DNA of 64,000 nucleotides, from positions 62,001-126,000 of the forward strand of contig NZ_JAQMYP010000007.1 of NCBI RefSeq assembly GCF_028369295.1, given 5' to 3'. Each line of letters opens with the position of its first letter. Within the stretch, counting starts at the first letter, position 1. Positions 18,320 through 27,225 of this stretch are shown here, piece by piece. The DNA is from Streptomyces sp. HD. GTDB lineage: Bacteria; Actinomycetota; Actinomycetes; Streptomycetales; Streptomycetaceae. A program made the position numbers and the translations under genes. The notes beneath the pieces were generated by a model, which saw only the letters and a list, made by a program, of their open reading frames with translations, did not search any database and was not told where the DNA came from.

Positions 18320-19055
18320 TCCAGGTGAAGTGGGGCCGCCTGCGCTCCAGGAACGCGGCGACGCCCTCCGCGGTGTCGCCGCTTCCGTGCGCCTGCTCCG
18401 CCCAGTGCCCGTCCCGGTCGGTGCGCCCGTTCGCGAACTCCTTCGCCGCGGCCTGCGTCAGCTGCGAGCGCGACACCAGGATCCGGGTGAACTCCACGAC
18501 CCGCTTGCCGAGTTCGCCCTCCGGCAGCACCTCGTCCACCAGGCCCGTACGCAGTGCTCGCGCCGCGTCGATCAACTCGCCCGAGAACAGCAGGTACTTG
18601 GCGGCGGCCGGCCCCACCAGCGACACCAGTCGCCGGGTGGAGGACGCCGGATACACGATGCCGAGCTTGGCCGGTGTCACCCCGAACAGTGACCCCTCCT
18701 CGGCGAACCGCAGATCGCACGCCGCCGCCAGCTGCGACCCGCCGCCCACACAGTGCCCCCGGATCGCCGCCAGCGTCGGCTTCGGAAAGGCGGCCAGCGC
18801 CTCCTCGGCGGCCACGGCCAGCGTCTGTGCCTCCAGCGGCGACCCCTGCAGCGTGGAGATGTCGGCGCCCGCGCAGAACGTCCCGCCCTCACCGGTCAGC
18901 ACCAGCGCCCGCACGGCGGGATCGGCGGACAGCGTGTCGAGCAGCGGCGGCAGCGCCCGCCACATCGCGGCCGTCATCGCGTTGCGCTTGGCCGGATGGT
19001 GGATGACGACGGTGGCGACCGAATCGGCGACGCTGTACTGCAGCTGGGGCTCCAT
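18306..19055 (-). CDS. Enoyl-CoA hydratase/isomerase (crotonase) family protein
   Basis: A 249-residue crotonase-fold protein. The oxyanion-hole strands GTFCAGADIS and GHCVGGGSQLAAACDLRFAEE are intact, so it should bind an acyl-CoA. The catalytic region reads FGVTPAKLGIVYPASSTRRL and then AAAKYLLFSG: neither position of the two classical hydratase glutamates carries Glu. It may therefore do another crotonase reaction (isomerase, thioesterase, decarboxylase) rather than hydration. It is a single gene, convergent with the DJ-1 gene (14-base overlap) and divergent from the HdeD-like gene. Confidence 0.85.
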   Translation of the reverse strand: MEPQLQYSVADSVATVVIHHPAKRNAMTAAMWRALPPLLDTLSADPAVRALVLTGEGGTFCAGADISTLQGSPLEAQTLAVAAEEALAAFPKPTLAAIRGHCVGGGSQLAAACDLRFAEEGSLFGVTPAKLGIVYPASSTRRLVSLVGPAAAKYLLFSGELIDAARALRTGLVDEVLPEGELGKRVVEFTRILVSRSQLTQAAAKEFANGRTDRDGHWAEQAHGSGDTAEGVAAFLERRRPHFTWTTSG

Positions 19056-19124
19056 GCGTCGGATGCTAGCCGCACCCCGTCACCGTACGATCAAGAAGGG
19101 GGCCGCAGCGCTAGGAGGCCCCGG

Positions 19125-19751
19125 ATGCGGGGAGACAAGGGCGAGACCGCCAGGCTGAGCCGCAGCTTCGGCCGGCTCGCGGCGCTGGGCGTGATTCTGG
19201 TGGTCGCGGGAGTCGTCGGTCTCCTCTACACCGGCGTCGCCACGCTGACCTCGATGCTTCTGTTCGGCTGGCTGCTGCTGATCGGTGGCATCGTCGGCCT
19301 GCTGCACGCGGTCCAGGCGCGCGGCAGCAACTTCTTCTGGCTCGGTGTCGCGGTTGCCGCGCTCAACATCGCGGCCGGTGTGGTGGTGATCCGCAGACCG
19401 GAGGCGGCGGCCGAGGCGCTGGCCATGTTCGCCGCGCTGCTGTTCCTGACGGGCGGGTTGTTCCGGCTGGTCGGCGGCCTGGTGGTGCGCGGTCCGCAGT
19501 TCGGCTGGACCCTGCTGCAGGGCGCCTTCGACCTGCTCCTCGGCATCCTGGTGCTGAGTTCCTGGCCCAGCAGCAGATACGTCATCGGAACCCTCTTCTC
19601 CCTTGCCCTGCTCTTCGACGGACTCGGCCTGCTCGCGACCGGCTTCGGCGGACGCCGGGTCGTCAGCATGGTCGCCGAGCAAATGCCCCCTGAAGGGGAC
19701 AGGCAGAAGGAACCGGGCGACAGCGCCGGCAAACCCGTACAACCCGAATAG
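19125..19751 (+). CDS. HdeD-family (DUF308) membrane protein
   Basis: A 208-residue integral membrane protein with six predicted helices in three hairpin pairs: LAALGVILVVAGVVGLLY and LLFGWLLLIGGIVGLLHAV, then WLGVAVAALNIAAGVVVI and FAALLFLTGGLFRLVGGL, then LLQGAFDLLLGILVL and TLFSLALLFDGLGLLATG. This internal repeat is the HdeD/DUF308 pattern. The C-terminal 25 residues are polar and cytoplasmic. A perfect AGGAGG lies 6 bases before the ATG. HdeD is linked to acid resistance in enteric bacteria, but the actinobacterial members have no established role. Confidence 0.85.
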   Translation: MRGDKGETARLSRSFGRLAALGVILVVAGVVGLLYTGVATLTSMLLFGWLLLIGGIVGLLHAVQARGSNFFWLGVAVAALNIAAGVVVIRRPEAAAEALAMFAALLFLTGGLFRLVGGLVVRGPQFGWTLLQGAFDLLLGILVLSSWPSSRYVIGTLFSLALLFDGLGLLATGFGGRRVVSMVAEQMPPEGDRQKEPGDSAGKPVQPE

Positions 19752-19925
19752 TTCGCCAAGTCGGCACCAGCACGACAGGAGCGGTCCTCCATCTGACGCT
19801 GTCATGCGCCAACGATCAGAAACGCTCGATACCTGCTGACTTGTGTTCAGTTCTACGGTCCGGACGTGCGCGTTACCAACACTCGACATGTGGTGACAAT
19901 CGAGCGCGAGGGTGGCGACCGGACG

Positions 19926-20435
19926 ATGGAGAACCATGGGCGCGGGTCAGGCCCACGCCCAGCAGGCGACGCGGACGAGCCACTCGATCAGCGGCCGCCG
20001 AATCCACTGCCTTACGAAGGCGTCTGGCGGTTCACCGCTCCCGCCGTCGAAGCCTCGGTCCCGCAGGCGCGGCACGCCGTCCGGGACCTGCTGTACCGCC
20101 AGGGCGTGCCGGTCTCGGACGACCTCGTCCAAGGACTGCTGCTGATCGTTTCGGAGCTGGTCACGAACGCCGTACGGCATGCGGCGCTGCTGTCGCCGAT
20201 GCTCGCCGTGGAGGTCGCCGTCGGAGCCGAGTGGCTGCGGGTGTCGGTGGAGGACAACCACCCCTACCGCCCGACCGCCCTGGAGGCGGACCACGGCCAG
20301 ACCGGCGGCCGCGGCCTGCTCCTGGTGCGCGAGGTCACGCGGGAGGCGGGCGGCGTCTGCGACGTCGAGCACACGGCGAGCGGCGGCAAGGTGATCTGGG
20401 CCGCCGTCCCGCTCAAGCCCGTGGGCGTGCCCTAG
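19926..20435 (+). CDS. Anti-sigma-factor-type ATP-binding protein (HATPase_c, RsbW-like)
   Basis: A 169-residue single-domain GHKL ATPase. The N box is ELVTNAVRHA, the G1 region VEDNHPYRP, and the G2 loop GGRGLLLVREVTREA. There is no phosphoacceptor domain, as in the many Streptomyces RsbW/SpoIIAB-like proteins that bind sigma factors or anti-anti-sigma factors. The first ~35 residues are disordered. I chose ATG 19926; GTG 19866 is in frame and would add 20 residues (MRVTNTRHVV) but has no clear ribosome-binding site. No partner STAS or sigma gene is adjacent. Confidence 0.82.
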   Translation: MENHGRGSGPRPAGDADEPLDQRPPNPLPYEGVWRFTAPAVEASVPQARHAVRDLLYRQGVPVSDDLVQGLLLIVSELVTNAVRHAALLSPMLAVEVAVGAEWLRVSVEDNHPYRPTALEADHGQTGGRGLLLVREVTREAGGVCDVEHTASGGKVIWAAVPLKPVGVP

Positions 20436-20439
20436 GCCC

Positions 20440-21033
20440 TCACCAGCCGGCCGACGGGCCCGTCAGTTCCCTGATCGCGGGGCGGGCCGCGTCGAGCACG
20501 GTCATGAACCAGGACGAGAAGGTGTCCTTCGCGTGGCGCTCGGCCAGCTCGGCCGAGGTCACGAAGGCGGTGTCGCCGACCTCCTCCGTGTCCGGCCGGG
20601 GCCGGGACTGCACCAAACCGACGAAGAGGTGGTTGTACTCCTGCTCCACCAGACCCGAGTCCGGGTCCGGGTGGTTGTAGCGGACGGTGCCTGCTTCGGC
20701 GAGCAGCGACGGGGAGACACCGAGCTCCTCGTGGGTGCGCCGGGCCGCGGCCGCGAAGGGGGCCTCACCGGGGTAGGGGTGTCCGCAGCAGGTGTTGGAC
20801 CACACGCCGGGGGAGTGGTACTTGCCGAGCGCCCGCTGCTGGAGCAGCAGCCGACCGTGCTCGTCGAAGAGGAACACGGAGAACGCGCGGTGCAGCTGCC
20901 CCGGCGGCTGATGGGCGGCGAGCTTCTCCGCGGTGCCGATCGTCACACCGTTCTCGTCGACCAGTTCCAGCAAAATCGCGTCTGCGGCGCCGTTCGACGG
21001 ACTGTGCGTCGCGGTCGCAGGTGTGATCGGCAT
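20440..21033 (-). CDS. idi: Isopentenyl-diphosphate delta-isomerase, type I
   Basis: A 197-residue Nudix-fold enzyme interconverting IPP and DMAPP, the step that balances C5 units for prenyl chain synthesis. Key blocks are LLQQRALGKYHSPGVWSNTCCGHP with the active-site Cys, the Nudix-like RRTHEELGV, and the catalytic Glu in EQEYNHLFVG. I start at ATG 21033 because GAAGG lies 6 bases upstream; longer in-frame starts have none. It sits about 10 kb from the hopanoid operon that carries dxs and ispG, so precursor supply genes are scattered across this region. Confidence 0.93.
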   Translation of the reverse strand: MPITPATATHSPSNGAADAILLELVDENGVTIGTAEKLAAHQPPGQLHRAFSVFLFDEHGRLLLQQRALGKYHSPGVWSNTCCGHPYPGEAPFAAAARRTHEELGVSPSLLAEAGTVRYNHPDPDSGLVEQEYNHLFVGLVQSRPRPDTEEVGDTAFVTSAELAERHAKDTFSSWFMTVLDAARPAIRELTGPSAGW

Positions 21034-21191
21034 ACCCATCCTTCGCATCGGTCTTCGCGCCCCAAGTGTGCCGTACGAATCCGGCACTCCCGGCAGTTGA
21101 TCGTGCCCGGCGCGGCGGGCACGGAACCGTCCGCGGGGGCGCTGTGAGCATGAGGACGCGACCGACCACCGGATCGCTGCATTCCGCCCGT

Positions 21192-21226
21192 ACTGACGTT
21201 TTATCGGACCGTACGGTTGTTTCAGT
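21192..21226. promoter_or_regulatory. Nested inverted repeat upstream of idi
   Basis: Outer arms ACTGA (21192-21196) and TCAGT (21222-21226) enclose a perfect 10-base palindrome ACCGTACGGT (21208-21217). It lies about 160-190 bases before idi and 20 bases past the CDF stop. It may be an operator or part of the CDF terminator; the sequence alone does not decide. Confidence 0.35.
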
Positions 21227-21246
21227 GCCGAAGTCGCTTCTCGGCC

Positions 21247-22188
21247 TCAGTGACAGAGCCGGGCCTCGTGTTCGGCGTGCCCGACCGGCTCCAGCTGGAA
21301 GGTGCAGTGCTCCACGTCGAAGTGGTCGCCCAGGCATCCCTGGAGCTCGTGCAGCATCTTCTCGTGGCCGATCGCGTTCAGGACGTCGGAGCGCACCACC
21401 ACATGGGCCGACAGCACCGGCATCCCGGACGTGATCGTCCAGGCGTGCAGGTCATGGATGTCCTCGACACCGTCCAGGGCGAGTATGTGGGCCCGCACCT
21501 GCGCCATGTCGACGTCCTTGGGTGCCGACTCCAGCAGTACGTCAAGGGTCTCGCGCAGCAGCTTGAAGGTGCGCGGCACGATCATCAGGCCGATGACCAG
21601 CGAGGCGATCGGGTCGGCGGCCTGCCAGCCGGTGGTCAGGATCACCACCGCCGAGATCAGCACCGCCAGCGAGCCCAGCGCGTCCGCGGCAACCTCAAGG
21701 AAGGCGCCGCGCACGTTGAGGCTCTCCTTCTGGCCCCGCATCAGCAGCGTCAGCGAGATCATGTTCGCTACCAGGCCGATGGCACCGAACACGATCATCA
21801 GGCCGCCCTCGGTGTCCGCGGGCGTGAGGAACCGCTGGATCGCCTCGTACAGCACATAGCCGCCGACGCCGAGCAGCAGCAGACAGTTGGCGAGGGCCGC
21901 GAGGATCTCCGCGCGGGCGTAGCCGAAGGTGCGCGTCGTGCTCGGCGGCCGGTTCGCGAAGTGGATCGCCAGCAGGGCCATGCCCAGGCCCAGCGCGTCC
22001 GTCGCCATGTGCGCCGCGTCGGCGATCAGGGCGAGCGAGTCCGCGACCACACCGCCGATGATCTCGACCACCATGACGCCGAGAGTGATCGACAGAGCGA
22101 CCCGTAGCCTCCCGCGGTACGCGGCCGCCGCCGTTCCGGTCGTCGGCGCGTGCGCGTGCCCATGGCCGTGATCGTGCCCAGCCCCCAT
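21247..22188 (-). CDS. Cation diffusion facilitator (CDF) metal exporter
   Basis: A 313-residue proton-coupled divalent-metal exporter with six membrane helices. The cytoplasmic N-terminus is His-rich (GHDHGHGHAH), typical of zinc carriers. The helix-2 site is HMATD in ADAAHMATDALGLG. The helix-5 site reads EVAAD, with Glu in place of the usual His or Asp. The C-terminal ferredoxin-like domain begins near VLLESAPKDVDMAQV and ends HDLHAWTITSG. Zinc is the most likely substrate, though the helix-5 variant leaves specificity open. The start is an ATG with GGGC upstream; it is a single gene. Confidence 0.92.
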   Translation of the reverse strand: MGAGHDHGHGHAHAPTTGTAAAAYRGRLRVALSITLGVMVVEIIGGVVADSLALIADAAHMATDALGLGMALLAIHFANRPPSTTRTFGYARAEILAALANCLLLLGVGGYVLYEAIQRFLTPADTEGGLMIVFGAIGLVANMISLTLLMRGQKESLNVRGAFLEVAADALGSLAVLISAVVILTTGWQAADPIASLVIGLMIVPRTFKLLRETLDVLLESAPKDVDMAQVRAHILALDGVEDIHDLHAWTITSGMPVLSAHVVVRSDVLNAIGHEKMLHELQGCLGDHFDVEHCTFQLEPVGHAEHEARLCH

Positions 22189-22299
22189 GGAAATGCCGCC
22201 CTTCTGCGGTCCGTAGACGATCGGAATGTCGGTCCGGGATCACAGTGAACTACGGGCGGGGGGTATCGGGCAACGCGGCACTGAACACCGTTGTCATGT

Positions 22300-22334
22300 G
22301 CCCTGACCTGCGGAAACGATATGCAGGTCAGGGC
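22300..22334. terminator. 12-bp hairpin after galE
   Basis: GCCCTGACCTGC at 22300-22311 pairs perfectly with 22323-22334 around an 11-base loop. It lies just past the galE stop on the minus strand and upstream of the CDF gene. Confidence 0.72.
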
Positions 22335-22345
22335 GCTGCGCATGA

Positions 22346-23329
22346 TCAGGCCCCGCGGTGCCGCAGCCACCCCTGCCACGCCGACTCGACCATCTCGGGT
22401 ACCCCGCGCCGAGCCGTCCAGCCGAGTTCCTCGGCGGCCAGCACGGCCGAGGCGACCGCGCGCGGGGCGTCGCCGGGGCGCCGGGGCTCGACGACCGCGG
22501 GGCGCCGGTCGCCGGTGATCTCACCGATGACCGTGATCAGCTCGCGCACGGAGACGCCCTCGCCGCGACCGATGTTGACCGTCAGATCGCCGCTCGGGTC
22601 ACCCTGCGCGTCCGCCGCGGTCAGCCGCCGCGCCGCCGCGAGATGCGCCTCGGCGAGGTCGGCGACATGGATGTAGTCACGGACACAGGTGCCGTCCGCC
22701 GTCGGATGGTCGTCGCCGAAGATCCGCGGGGCCTCGTCGCGGGTGAGCCGGTCGAAGACCATCGGGACGATGTTGAAGACGCCCGTGTCGGCCAGCTCGG
22801 GCGCGGCGGCGCCCGCGACGTTGAAATAGCGCAGACATACGGTGGAGATGCCGTGTGCCCGGCCCGCCGCCCGCACCAGCCACTCCCCGGCGAGCTTGGT
22901 CTCGCCGTACGGGTTCACCGGCGCGCACGCGGTGTCCTCCGTGATGAGATCCACATCGGGGTTGCCGTAGACGGCGGCGGACGACGAGAACACGAACCGC
23001 CCGACCCCGGCCTCCGCGACCGCCTCCAGCAGCGTCGCGAGACCGCCCACGTTCTCCTGGTAGTAGCGCGTGGGCTGCGCCACGGACTCACCGACCTGCT
23101 TGCGCGCCGCGAGATGCACCACACCCGACACCGCATGCTCGGCCAGCACCCGCTTCAGCAGGTCACCGTCCAGCGAGGAACCCTCGACGAGCGGCACGTC
23201 CGCCGGAAGCCGCGCCGGATGTCCGGCCGAGAGGTCGTCCAGTACGAGGACCCGCTCCCCGGCGTCGGTCATGGCCCGCGCCACATGTGCCCCGATGTAG
23301 CCGGCTCCGCCGGTGATCAGCCATGTCAT
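22346..23329 (-). CDS. galE: UDP-glucose 4-epimerase
   Basis: A 327-residue extended short-chain dehydrogenase. The NAD-binding loop is GGAGYIGAHV at 7-16, the catalytic Ser lies in FSSSAAVYG, and the Tyr-Lys pair is in NPYGETK. It interconverts UDP-glucose and UDP-galactose, supplying galactosyl donors. ATG 23329 begins the first beta strand; the open frame continues upstream without conservation. It is divergent from the glycopolymer locus across 280 bases, which fits a role in providing a sugar nucleotide for the adjacent GT2 enzyme. Confidence 0.93.
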   Translation of the reverse strand: MTWLITGGAGYIGAHVARAMTDAGERVLVLDDLSAGHPARLPADVPLVEGSSLDGDLLKRVLAEHAVSGVVHLAARKQVGESVAQPTRYYQENVGGLATLLEAVAEAGVGRFVFSSSAAVYGNPDVDLITEDTACAPVNPYGETKLAGEWLVRAAGRAHGISTVCLRYFNVAGAAAPELADTGVFNIVPMVFDRLTRDEAPRIFGDDHPTADGTCVRDYIHVADLAEAHLAAARRLTAADAQGDPSGDLTVNIGRGEGVSVRELITVIGEITGDRRPAVVEPRRPGDAPRAVASAVLAAEELGWTARRGVPEMVESAWQGWLRHRGA

Positions 23330-23609
23330 GGTCGCCCACCCTATGCCGGGGGACCTGCGGTGGAACCAATGTCCCCGATGTCCCGTCTGTGAGTACGAGT
23401 TTGTGGGCGGGGCCCCGAATCCCCGATGATGATCGCGGCATTGCTCTGGGCAAACCGCGTTGATCGCCCCGCCAAACGGGTGGTGAACGTCGGCTTCCGT
23501 ACGTCCGATAGCCTCTGCCGACACGCCGCCCGGCCGCCACCGCCGACGGGCGCCGCCACCCACGTACATGACCGGCGCGGACATGCCGGCACCCAGGGAG
23601 TGAGTTCGG

Positions 23610-25427
23610 TTGTCGACCGCCATCCTCACCGGTCAGCCGGTGCCCGGATCGTCGATCGAGGGCGATCTGCGGTCCCTCGGCTACGACGTGCGGGTCGCCG
23701 CCGACCCGGCCGACGCCGAGACGCTCCTCGCCCAGGTGCCCGGTGACCAGCGCGTCGCCCTGGTCGACGCCCGCTTCGTCGGCCACCTGCACGCGCTGCG
23801 CCTCGGCCTCACCGACCCCCGCTTCCCGCTCGCCGCGATCCCGGGCGCCGTGACGGCCCAGCCGGCCGGCCGCAAGGCCCTGACCCGCGCGATGGCCCGC
23901 GAGACCTCCGCGGGCGGCGGTACTGCGGTCGCCGTCGACAGCCTCGCCGACCGCGTCGTCACCGCCCTCGACGACGACGGCACCGACGTGCACCGCCCCG
24001 AGCTCGGCAGCCTGGTCGCCGCCGTCCCGGCCGACCCGCAGGCCCGCAACGAGGCGCGGCAGGCCGTCGCCGCCGTCGACGACGAGGCCGTACGCCTGAA
24101 GTCGGCCGTGAAGGCCCGCGACGGCTTCTTCACGACCCACTTCATCAGCCCCTACTCCCGCTACATCGCCCGCTGGTGCGCCCGTCGCGGCCTGACCCCC
24201 AACCAGGTCACCACCGCCTCGCTGATCACCGCCCTCATCGCGGCGGGCTGCGCGGCCACCGGCACCCGGGGCGGGTTCGTCGCGGCCGGCGTGCTGCTGA
24301 TCTTCTCGTTCGTCCTGGACTGCACCGACGGCCAGCTTGCCCGCTACTCCCTGCAGTACTCCACGCTCGGCGCCTGGCTCGACGCCACCTTCGACCGGGC
24401 CAAGGAGTACGCCTACTACGCCGGACTCGCCCTCGGCGCGGCACGCGGCGGCGACGACGTCTGGGCCCTCGCCCTCGGCGCGATGGTCCTGCAGACCTGC
24501 CGGCACGTCGTGGACTTCTCCTTCAACGAGGCCAACCACGACGCCACCGCCAACACCAGCCCCACGGCCGCCCTCTCCGACAAGCTCGACAGCGTCGGCT
24601 GGACGGTGTGGGTGCGCCGGATGATCGTGCTGCCGATCGGCGAGCGCTGGGCGATGATCGCGATCCTCACGGCGGCCACGACCCCCCGTATCACCTTCTA
24701 CGCGCTGCTCATCGGCTGCGCCTTCGCCGCCACCTACACCACCGCCGGCCGTGTGCTGCGCTCCCTGACCCGCAAGGCCCACCGCACCGACCGGGCCGCG
24801 CAGGCGCTGACCGATCTCGCGGACTCCGGGCCGCTCGCGCAGGGCCTCGCCGAGGCGCTCAGGAACCCGGCGCGACGCCTGCCCGGCTTCGCCGTCCCCG
24901 CCGTGGCCCTGCTCGGCGGCGTCGCGGTCGTCGCCGCGGCCGCACTCACCGACTTCGGCGGGCCCTGGCCGGTCGTCGCCGCGCTCGTATACGCCCTGAC
25001 CTCGGGCTTCGCCGTCGCCCGCCCGCTCAAGGGCGCGCTCGACTGGCTGGTGCCGCCGTTCTTCCGGGCGGCCGAATACTGCACCGTCCTCGCGCTCGCG
25101 GTTGAAGCCGGGGTGAACGGAGCACTTCCTGCGGCTTTCGGCCTGGTGGCGGCGGTCGCCTACCATCACTACGACACGGTGTACCGCATCCGCGGCAACG
25201 CCGGAGCGCCACCGGCCTGGCTGGTGCGCGCCGTCGGGGGGCACGAGGGGCGGACGCTGCTCGTCACCGTCCTGGCCGCCGCGCTCACCGCATCGCAGTT
25301 CCAGGTCGCACTCACGGCCCTCGCCGTGGCCGTGGCCCTCGTGGTGCTCGTCGAGAGCATCCGCTTCTGGGTGTCCGCTCACAAGGGCGGCGCACCCGCC
25401 GTACACGATGAAGGAGAACCCGCATGA
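23610..25427 (+). CDS. CDP-alcohol phosphotransferase with N-terminal extension and C-terminal DUF5941-like part
   Basis: A 605-residue membrane enzyme. Residues 170-400 hold the CDP-alcohol phosphotransferase domain with the complete motif D237xxDGxxAR-x8-G-x3-D258-x3-D262 (LDCTDGQLARYSLQYSTLG). It should transfer an alcohol phosphate from a CDP donor at the membrane. Residues 1-160 form a soluble alpha/beta domain that resembles a worn nucleotidyltransferase (ALVDARFVGHLHAL) but lacks the glycine-rich loop. Residues 430-595 add about six more membrane helices (DUF5941-like). The start is TTG 23610. It overlaps the next gene by 4 bases (ATGA). Partner logic resembles the cytidylyltransferase/phosphotransferase pair of inositol-phosphodiester synthesis. 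Confidence 0.8.
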   Translation: MSTAILTGQPVPGSSIEGDLRSLGYDVRVAADPADAETLLAQVPGDQRVALVDARFVGHLHALRLGLTDPRFPLAAIPGAVTAQPAGRKALTRAMARETSAGGGTAVAVDSLADRVVTALDDDGTDVHRPELGSLVAAVPADPQARNEARQAVAAVDDEAVRLKSAVKARDGFFTTHFISPYSRYIARWCARRGLTPNQVTTASLITALIAAGCAATGTRGGFVAAGVLLIFSFVLDCTDGQLARYSLQYSTLGAWLDATFDRAKEYAYYAGLALGAARGGDDVWALALGAMVLQTCRHVVDFSFNEANHDATANTSPTAALSDKLDSVGWTVWVRRMIVLPIGERWAMIAILTAATTPRITFYALLIGCAFAATYTTAGRVLRSLTRKAHRTDRAAQALTDLADSGPLAQGLAEALRNPARRLPGFAVPAVALLGGVAVVAAAALTDFGGPWPVVAALVYALTSGFAVARPLKGALDWLVPPFFRAAEYCTVLALAVEAGVNGALPAAFGLVAAVAYHHYDTVYRIRGNAGAPPAWLVRAVGGHEGRTLLVTVLAAALTASQFQVALTALAVAVALVVLVESIRFWVSAHKGGAPAVHDEGEPA

Positions 25428-26176
25428 TCGGCCTCGTGCTGGCGGCCGGCGCCGGACGGCGTCTGCGCCCCTACACCGACAGCCTTCCCAAGGCTCTGGT
25501 GCCGGTGGGGCCTGCGGGTATAGAAGGCGAGCCCACGGTTCTCGACCTCACCCTCGCCAACTTCGCCGAGATCGGTCTGACCGAGGTCGCCATCATCGTC
25601 GGCTACCGCAAGGAAGCGGTGTACGAGCGCAAGGCGGCGCTGGAGGCGAAGTACGGCCTCAAGCTCACCCTCATCGACAACGACAAGGCCGAGGAGTGGA
25701 ACAACGCCTACTCCCTGTGGTGCGGCCGTGACGCCCTCAAGGACGGCGTGATCCTCGCCAACGGCGACACCGTCCACCCGGTCTCCGTCGAGAAGACGCT
25801 GCTCGCCGCCCGCGGCGACGGCAAGAAGATCATCCTCGCCCTGGACACGGTGAAGAGCCTGGCCGACGAGGAGATGAAGGTCGTCGTCGACCCCGAGAAG
25901 GGCATGACGAAGATCACCAAGCTGATGGACCCCGCCGAGGCCACCGGCGAGTACATCGGCGTCACCCTCATCGAGGGCGACGCCGCCCCCGAGCTGGCCG
26001 ACGCGCTGAAGACGGTGTGGGAGACCGACCCGCAGCAGTTCTACGAGCACGGTTACCAGGAGCTCGTGAACCGCGGCTTCCGCATCGACGTGGCGCCGAT
26101 CGGCGACGTCAAGTGGGTCGAGATCGACAACCACGACGATCTCGCCCGCGGACGGGAGATCGCGTGCCAGTACTGA
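25424..26176 (+). CDS. Sugar/polyol-phosphate nucleotidyltransferase (phosphocholine or inositol-phosphate cytidylyltransferase-like)
   Basis: A 250-residue GT-A fold nucleotidyltransferase. The loop LAAGAGRRLRPYTDSLPKALVPV at residues 5-27 is the NTP-binding signature with the catalytic Lys. Metal-binding Asp is likely in LANGDTVHP, and VEIDNHDDLARG near the end is the second metal site. This set resembles the LicC/IPCT group that makes CDP-choline or CDP-inositol. Here it probably activates an alcohol phosphate for the two flanking CDP-alcohol phosphotransferases. ATGA overlap with the preceding gene and a 13-base overlap with the next show tight coupling. Confidence 0.83.
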   Translation: MIGLVLAAGAGRRLRPYTDSLPKALVPVGPAGIEGEPTVLDLTLANFAEIGLTEVAIIVGYRKEAVYERKAALEAKYGLKLTLIDNDKAEEWNNAYSLWCGRDALKDGVILANGDTVHPVSVEKTLLAARGDGKKIILALDTVKSLADEEMKVVVDPEKGMTKITKLMDPAEATGEYIGVTLIEGDAAPELADALKTVWETDPQQFYEHGYQELVNRGFRIDVAPIGDVKWVEIDNHDDLARGREIACQY

Positions 26177-27225
26177 CCCGGCTCATCCCCTCGCCGGTCG
26201 TCGTCGACATCCGCCCGGGTGCCCTGGACGACCTGGCCTGTGTGCTCGCCGACGAGCGCATCTCGCACTCCGGGAAGCTGGCCGTCGCCGTCAGCAACGG
26301 TTCCGGCGCACGGCTGAAGGAGCGACTCGCTCCGGCCCTGCCCGGCGCCAGCTGGTACGAGGTCGGCGGCGGCACCCTCGACGACGCGATTCGGCTGGCC
26401 AGTGACATAAAGGCCGGCCACTACGACGCGGTCGTCGGGCTCGGTGGCGGCAAGATCATTGACTGCGCCAAGTTCGCCGCGGCGCGTGTCGGCCTGCCGC
26501 TGGTCGCCGTACCGACGAACCTCGCGCACGACGGCCTGTGCTCGCCGGTCGCCACCCTCGACAACGATGCGGGCCGTGGCTCGTACGGTGTGCCGACCCC
26601 GATCGCGGTCGTCATCGACCTGGACGTCATCCGCGACGCCCCGGCGCGTTTCGTGCGCGCGGGCATCGGCGACGCGATCTCCAACATCTCCGCGATCGCG
26701 GACTGGGAGCTCGCCAACCGCGTCAACGGCGAGAAGATCGACGGCCTCGCCGCCGCGATCGCCCGCCAGGCCGGCGAGGCGGTACTCAGGCACCCCGGCG
26801 GTATAGGGGACACCGACTTCCTCCAGGTACTCGCCGAGGCCCTGGTGCTCAGCGGTATCGCCATGTCGGTCTCGGGCGACTCCCGCCCGTCCTCCGGCGC
26901 CTGCCACGAGATCAACCACGCCTTCGACCTGCTGTTCCCCAAGCGCGCGGCCGCGCACGGAGAGCAGTGCGGACTGGGCGCGGCCTTCGCGATGTACCTG
27001 CGCGGAGCCCACGAGGAGTCGGCCTACATGGCCGAGGTGCTGCGTCGGCACGGGCTGCCGGTACTGCCGGAGGAGATCGGCTTCACGGTGGACGAGTTCG
27101 TCCGCGCCGTCGAGTTCGCTCCGCAGACCCGGCCCGGCCGCTACACGATCCTCGAACACCTCGACCTGACAACCGACCAGATCAAGGACATCTACGCCGA
27201 CTATGTCAAGGCCATCGGTAGCTGA
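26164..27225 (+). CDS. Glycerol-1-phosphate dehydrogenase-like (AraM/EgsA) iron/zinc alcohol dehydrogenase
   Basis: A 353-residue dehydroquinate-synthase/G1PDH-fold enzyme. The NAD(P) loop is GLGGGKIIDCAKF (GGGK at 94-97). PTNLAHDGLCSPVA fits the G1PDH substrate loop. Metal ligands can be placed at Asp170 (GIGDAISN), His248 or His252 (ACHEINHAFD) and His265 (AAHGEQ). The family reduces dihydroxyacetone phosphate to sn-glycerol-1-phosphate, the archaeal-handed isomer; other polyol phosphates are possible. The GTG start has GGACGGGAG upstream and overlaps the previous stop by 13 bases. No PcrB-like prenyltransferase is nearby, so the product is probably activated by the cytidylyltransferase next door. 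Confidence 0.83.
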   Translation: MPVLTRLIPSPVVVDIRPGALDDLACVLADERISHSGKLAVAVSNGSGARLKERLAPALPGASWYEVGGGTLDDAIRLASDIKAGHYDAVVGLGGGKIIDCAKFAAARVGLPLVAVPTNLAHDGLCSPVATLDNDAGRGSYGVPTPIAVVIDLDVIRDAPARFVRAGIGDAISNISAIADWELANRVNGEKIDGLAAAIARQAGEAVLRHPGGIGDTDFLQVLAEALVLSGIAMSVSGDSRPSSGACHEINHAFDLLFPKRAAAHGEQCGLGAAFAMYLRGAHEESAYMAEVLRRHGLPVLPEEIGFTVDEFVRAVEFAPQTRPGRYTILEHLDLTTDQIKDIYADYVKAIGS

